39,598 nucleotides of DNA. Origin: a virus. How positions within the stretch are numbered: position 1 is the first letter of the stretch; each line of letters opens with the position of its first letter. The stretch lies in the IMG/VR virus record IMGVR_UViG_3300042556_001810, positions 1 to 39,598 of that record. The stretch is one strand, 5' to 3'. The notes below the pieces were generated by a model. The model saw only the letters and a list, made by a program, of their open reading frames with translations. It ran no database searches and was not told where the DNA came from. Shown in pieces: positions 37,090 through 39,598 of the stretch. Position numbers and translations under genes: made by a program.

Positions 37090-37995
37090 ATGGCCACCAC
37101 CATCTCATCCGAACTCAAACTGAATGTCGTCCTCGACAGCGCCCTCATCGCGCTCCGCGAGGCACTTCTCCCGATCAACTCCTTCTCGACTGTCTTCAAC
37201 AGCGTTCCGCTGCAAGGCACCGACAAAATCTCGGTTCCGTTTTTCCCTCTCGCCACTGACGCGACGAGCGACTTCAACGGCACCTACGCTTTCGGCGACA
37301 CGAACGCGATCAACAGCCGCGAGATCACGGTCAACAAGCGCAAGTATCAAGCGCTCTCGTTCACATCGAGCGAACTCGCCCGCCAGCCTTACTTCAACCC
37401 CGAGCAACTTGGATTCTTGAAAGGCCGCAAACTCGCCGAGGACATCCTCCGCGACATCCTCTCGATCGTCACCCTCGCCAACTACGGCGCGGCGATCCAC
37501 ACCGGCGCGGCTTCCGCGTTCGACAGCGAGGACATGGTCAACATCAAAACCGCGCTCGACCAAGCCAAATGGAGCAAGTCCAGCCGCGTGATGATCCTCG
37601 ACAACTCCTACGAAGGCGCACTCCTCAAGGACGCCGGCATCAAAAACGCCGCCGCAGTCGGCAGCGCCACCGCGATCCAAAACGGCCGCCTGCCACAGAT
37701 CGCTGGCTTCGATGTTATCGGAACCAACTTGATCCCCGGCAACAGCCAAAACCTCGTCGGCATGGTCGCACTCCCCGAGTCGATCTTGGTCGCCTTCTCG
37801 CCCATCCAGCCATCACCCGGCGTGCTCAACCACCTCACCAGCTACGAGACCGCCGTTGATCCCGAGACCGGCTTGACCATCGAATACCGCGCATGGGCTG
37901 ACCCCGACACCGACACCGAGAAGCAAGTCCTCGAGGTCAACTACGGCTACGCCCTCGGCCACGCCGCCGCCCTCAAGCGCATCGTCAGCGCCTAA
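37090..37995 (+). CDS. Major capsid protein
   Basis: A 301-residue coat protein with an HK97-like pattern: N-arm MATTISSELKLNVVLDSALI, 'KISVPFFPLATDATSDFNGT', 'EITVNKRKYQALSFTSSELA', the P-domain helix 'DSEDMVNIKTALDQAKWSKS', SRVMILDNSYEGALL and 'RLPQIAGFDVIGTNLIPGNS'. The position after protease/scaffold and before completion proteins supports this. It has its own untranslated leader, as expected for a very highly expressed gene. Confidence 0.9.
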   Translation: MATTISSELKLNVVLDSALIALREALLPINSFSTVFNSVPLQGTDKISVPFFPLATDATSDFNGTYAFGDTNAINSREITVNKRKYQALSFTSSELARQPYFNPEQLGFLKGRKLAEDILRDILSIVTLANYGAAIHTGAASAFDSEDMVNIKTALDQAKWSKSSRVMILDNSYEGALLKDAGIKNAAAVGSATAIQNGRLPQIAGFDVIGTNLIPGNSQNLVGMVALPESILVAFSPIQPSPGVLNHLTSYETAVDPETGLTIEYRAWADPDTDTEKQVLEVNYGYALGHAAALKRIVSA

Positions 37996-38000
37996 GCCTG

Positions 38001-38240
38001 ATGCGCCTAGCAATCACGCTCACTCGCACCGGCGACACTTGGCAGGTCAAGCACCTGCCAAGCGTCCCGCTCGGCGAGCAGCTCGCAGACTTCAAAGCCA
38101 AGCAAGTCGCCGGCGAGTTGACCGCAGACGAGACGCTTGTCGTCTCCCTCGGCGACACGCTCAAGCGCCACATCTGCAAAGCCAAGCCAGCTCCCGCCGT
38201 TGAGGTGGAAGCCGAAGAGTCACCCAAGAAAAAGAAGTAA
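38001..38240 (+). CDS. Small head protein after the capsid gene
   Basis: A 79-residue protein, MRLAITLTRTGDTWQVKHLP ... 'ADETLVVSLGDTLKRHICKA' ... EESPKKKK. It resembles the small proteins encoded after capsid genes in siphoviruses, but I cannot assign a specific role. It starts five bases after the capsid stop and is followed by a strong terminator. Confidence 0.65.
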   Translation: MRLAITLTRTGDTWQVKHLPSVPLGEQLADFKAKQVAGELTADETLVVSLGDTLKRHICKAKPAPAVEVEAEESPKKKK

Positions 38241-38276
38241 TTCCCGCAAAGCGCCCGCACCGCGCTTCTCGCCCGC

Positions 38277-38318
38277 AAAAGCCCTCGCCGTTCTCACTCC
38301 GGCGGGGGCTTTTCTTTT
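38277..38318 (+). terminator. Intrinsic terminator after the capsid operon
   Basis: AAAAGCCCTCGCCG (38277-38290), a 9-base loop and CGGCGGGGGCTTTT (38300-38313) pair over 14 positions with one G-T wobble, followed by CTTTT. A textbook rho-independent terminator. The TTTGACAC of the next gene starts in its T-run. Confidence 0.85.
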
Positions 38319-38338
38319 GACACGGCCCCAGTGTCGTG
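38316..38338 (+). promoter_or_regulatory. TTTGACAC motif with start-codon hairpin (38336 gene)
   Basis: TTTGACAC (38316-38323) is 20 bases before GTG 38336. GACAC...GTGTC (38319-38335) can pair, ending directly at the start codon. Confidence 0.5.
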
Positions 38339-38656
38339 TCGCCCGCATCCCGCAACGCCCTCGCTCTCCGCTCTGCGCAACTGCGCCAAAGCGCCCACGG
38401 CACCGCGGTCAAGTTTCGCCAGGCTGAGATCCGCGTCTGCCTCGCCCCTGTCTCCATCGGCCTCGACCTCGAAACCGGCGGCCTCCGCCAAGGCGGCGAG
38501 TTCTCGATCCGTTTCCTTGCCGCCGACCTGCAAAGCCCACCGCGCCGAGGCGAAGCCGTCACCTTCAGCGCCAAGACCTATTTCCTCTCGCAGATCTCCG
38601 AAACCCACGCCCCCGGCGAATACCTCGCCACCATGTCTCCAGGGGGTGCCGCGTGA
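38336..38656 (+). CDS. Head-tail joining-like protein
   Basis: A 106-residue protein from GTG 38336: MSPASRNALALRSAQLRQSA ... 'VSIGLDLETGGLRQGGEFSI' ... 'GEAVTFSAKTYFLSQISET'. An N-terminal helix followed by a beta-barrel suits a head-tail joining protein of the lambda FII type, which sits in this gene position. Similarity is by size, order and fold pattern only. GTGA overlap with the next gene. Confidence 0.6.
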   Translation: MSPASRNALALRSAQLRQSAHGTAVKFRQAEIRVCLAPVSIGLDLETGGLRQGGEFSIRFLAADLQSPPRRGEAVTFSAKTYFLSQISETHAPGEYLATMSPGGAA

Positions 38657-39060
38657 ACATCCCCGTCGAGTCCTCCCTCGCCGCGTGGCTCCGCAGCCAG
38701 CCAGCCTTTGACGGCATCCCGGTCCACACCGGCCAGAGCGCCGAGACCATCCCTCAAGACCAAAGCGTCCTCCTCGCCGGGTGCGAATCCACCGAAGCCG
38801 TCGCCCGTGGTTTCTACAAAGCCACCGCCTCGATCGTCCTCGTCACCCCCTCCGTCATCGAAGGCTCCCTCGAAGCCCACGCCGCCCTCGCCGACTCCCT
38901 CCGCGCCTCCCTGCTTTCCGCCACCGATCTCGCCGACGCCTTCGCGCCCGCGCTCACCCTCGCCGGAGCCGACCTCCGCAGCGTGGACGACAGCCAATCC
39001 GACGGCCGCTGGGTCACCACCGCCGCTCTGACGCTGGCCTTCACGGCCTCCGGCATTTGA
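38653..39060 (+). CDS. Tail completion/terminator-like protein
   Basis: A 135-residue protein from GTG 38653, MNIPVESSLAAWLRSQPAFD ... 'STEAVARGFYKATASIVLVT' ... 'WVTTAALTLAFTASGI'. A helix-strand-strand pattern ending in a hydrophobic strand is typical of tail-terminator/minor tail proteins encoded just before the tail tube. Inferred. Its TGA is part of a further TTTGACAC. Confidence 0.6.
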   Translation: MNIPVESSLAAWLRSQPAFDGIPVHTGQSAETIPQDQSVLLAGCESTEAVARGFYKATASIVLVTPSVIEGSLEAHAALADSLRASLLSATDLADAFAPALTLAGADLRSVDDSQSDGRWVTTAALTLAFTASGI

Positions 39061-39107
39061 CACGCGACCCCTCTCCGAAACCCGCAACCACCAACCAACT
39101 CACCACC
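39056..39107 (+). promoter_or_regulatory. TTTGACAC motif before the tail-tube-like gene
   Basis: TTTGACAC (39056-39063) and CCCCTC, then a C/A-rich leader (CAACCACCAACCAACTCACC) to ATG 39108. Like the capsid leader, it lacks a Shine-Dalgarno sequence. Confidence 0.4.
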
Positions 39108-39476
39108 ATGGCCGCCACACTCTACCGCTCCACCGCAGTCAGCTCCGCCGAATACGGCACGCCCAATGTCACAGGGCTCATCGTCACTAGCTTTTCCGTC
39201 AACGAAACCGCCGCACTCTCCGAGGTCAAAGACGACCAAGGCGGCGTCGTCGCCGTGGCGGTCGCCGAGCCCATCCAAGAAATCTCCATCGAGGGCATGC
39301 GCACCGGCACCTTCTCCGCTTCGGTCGGCAGCGCGTTGACCATCACGATGCCCGCCTCCGTGGATCTCGGCGCGACGACCATCGTCACCGGCCTCACGAG
39401 CAACTTCGCCGCCGAGCAGTTCGAGACCGTCTCTCTGACCGCCCGCTCTTACCAGACCACGATGACGGCTTCCTAA
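39108..39476 (+). CDS. Putative tail tube protein
   Basis: A 122-residue protein, MAATLYRSTAVSSAEYGTPN ... 'IQEISIEGMRTGTFSASVGS' ... 'FAAEQFETVSLTARSYQTTM'. A small all-beta protein right after the terminator-like gene with its own leader and a strong hairpin behind it suggests an abundant tube subunit. Shorter than many tube proteins. Role inferred from order. Confidence 0.6.
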   Translation: MAATLYRSTAVSSAEYGTPNVTGLIVTSFSVNETAALSEVKDDQGGVVAVAVAEPIQEISIEGMRTGTFSASVGSALTITMPASVDLGATTIVTGLTSNFAAEQFETVSLTARSYQTTMTAS

Positions 39477-39496
39477 GCCCACGCCCGCACCCAGCG

Positions 39497-39524
39497 CCCG
39501 GCGCGTGTGATTCACCGCGCCGGG
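39497..39524 (+). terminator. Strong GC hairpin after the tail-tube-like gene
   Basis: CCCGGCGCG (39497-39505) pairs perfectly with CGCGCCGGG (39516-39524), and the loop can pair internally (GTGA/TCAC). No long T-run follows (TTCCCT), so it may attenuate transcription or protect mRNA ends. Confidence 0.6.
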
Positions 39525-39540
39525 TTCCCTACGAAAAATT

Positions 39541-39598
39541 ATGACAAAACCTCTGGCAGTTTTTAGCACTCGCGACCTCAAGCTCGCGACGATTCTTT
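39541..39598 (+). CDS. Start of a tail gene, cut by the window end
   Basis: Reading from ATG 39541: MTKPLAVFSTRDLKLATIL, open to the last base. It follows the tail-tube-like gene, where siphoviruses encode tail assembly proteins. Too short to name. Confidence 0.5.
   Translation, partial: MTKPLAVFSTRDLKLATIL

Overview
This window is phage DNA. It holds about 65 protein genes, nearly all on the + strand, packed with ATGA, GTGA or TAATG stop/start overlaps and arranged in phage modules. The DNA is GC-rich, apart from visibly AT-richer patches in the tail-fibre cluster (about 9.98-11.66 kb) and inside one methyltransferase. It looks like a temperate double-stranded DNA phage or prophage(s). The host cannot be fixed from the sequence. 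The sparse Shine-Dalgarno signals and a dispersed-repeat-like phrase near 34.1 kb would fit a Verrucomicrobiota-type host, but that is a weak guess.

Layout. 1-1.5 kb: the C-terminal part of a TerL-type terminase, cut by the window edge. 1.5-11.7 kb: a long tail-fibre/receptor-binding cluster (collagen-like G-X-Y proteins, two paralogous coiled-coil fibres, a tail-collar protein, a fibre-assembly chaperone-like protein, a BspA-like leucine-rich-repeat protein). 11.7-14.4 kb: a lysis cassette (membrane protein, short holin-like protein, lipoprotein, N-acetylmuramoyl-L-alanine amidase) plus small genes and a metallophosphoesterase. 14.38-14.64 kb: an attachment site made of the 3' half of a tRNA-Leu(UAA) between short direct repeats, followed by a tyrosine integrase. 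15.7-17.2 kb: a switch region with four copies of an operator-like palindrome between divergent small regulators, then small early genes. 17.3-19.7 kb: recombination module (Sak4-like ATPase, PD-(D/E)XK exonuclease, ssDNA-binding-like protein). 19.7-23.1 kb: DNA-modification block (ParB-methyltransferase fusion, possible nuclease, C5 methyltransferase with an overlapping second frame). 23.1-27.9 kb: replication (loader-like protein, DnaB helicase), a DpdA-like base-exchange enzyme and QueD, a RuvC-like resolvase and small genes. 28-32.1 kb: small terminase subunit, ParB-like protein, second C5 methyltransferase, GpA-type large terminase. 32.3-33.7 kb: very small early-type genes. 34.1 kb to the end: head and head-tail genes (connector, lambda-type portal, ClpP-like protease/scaffold, major capsid, completion proteins, tail-tube-like protein).

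How the parts fit: integrase and attachment site control integration; the Sak4/exonuclease/SSB and DnaB/RuvC genes replicate and recombine the genome; three methyltransferases plus the DpdA/QueD pair probably mask it from restriction; GpA and its small subunit package it into lambda-like heads. The TerL fragment at the left end belongs to a different terminase family from the GpA protein at 30-32 kb. Either two phages sit in tandem at one tRNA-Leu site with the junction at 14.4 kb, or one phage carries two terminases.

Most noteworthy: a cytosine methyltransferase gene fully overprinted by a second reading frame that itself looks like a known phage protein; a DpdA-QueD pair implying 7-deazaguanine DNA; a TTTGACAC motif exactly 20 nt before three GTG starts; and three TAATAA promoters firing almost at the start codon of fibre genes.
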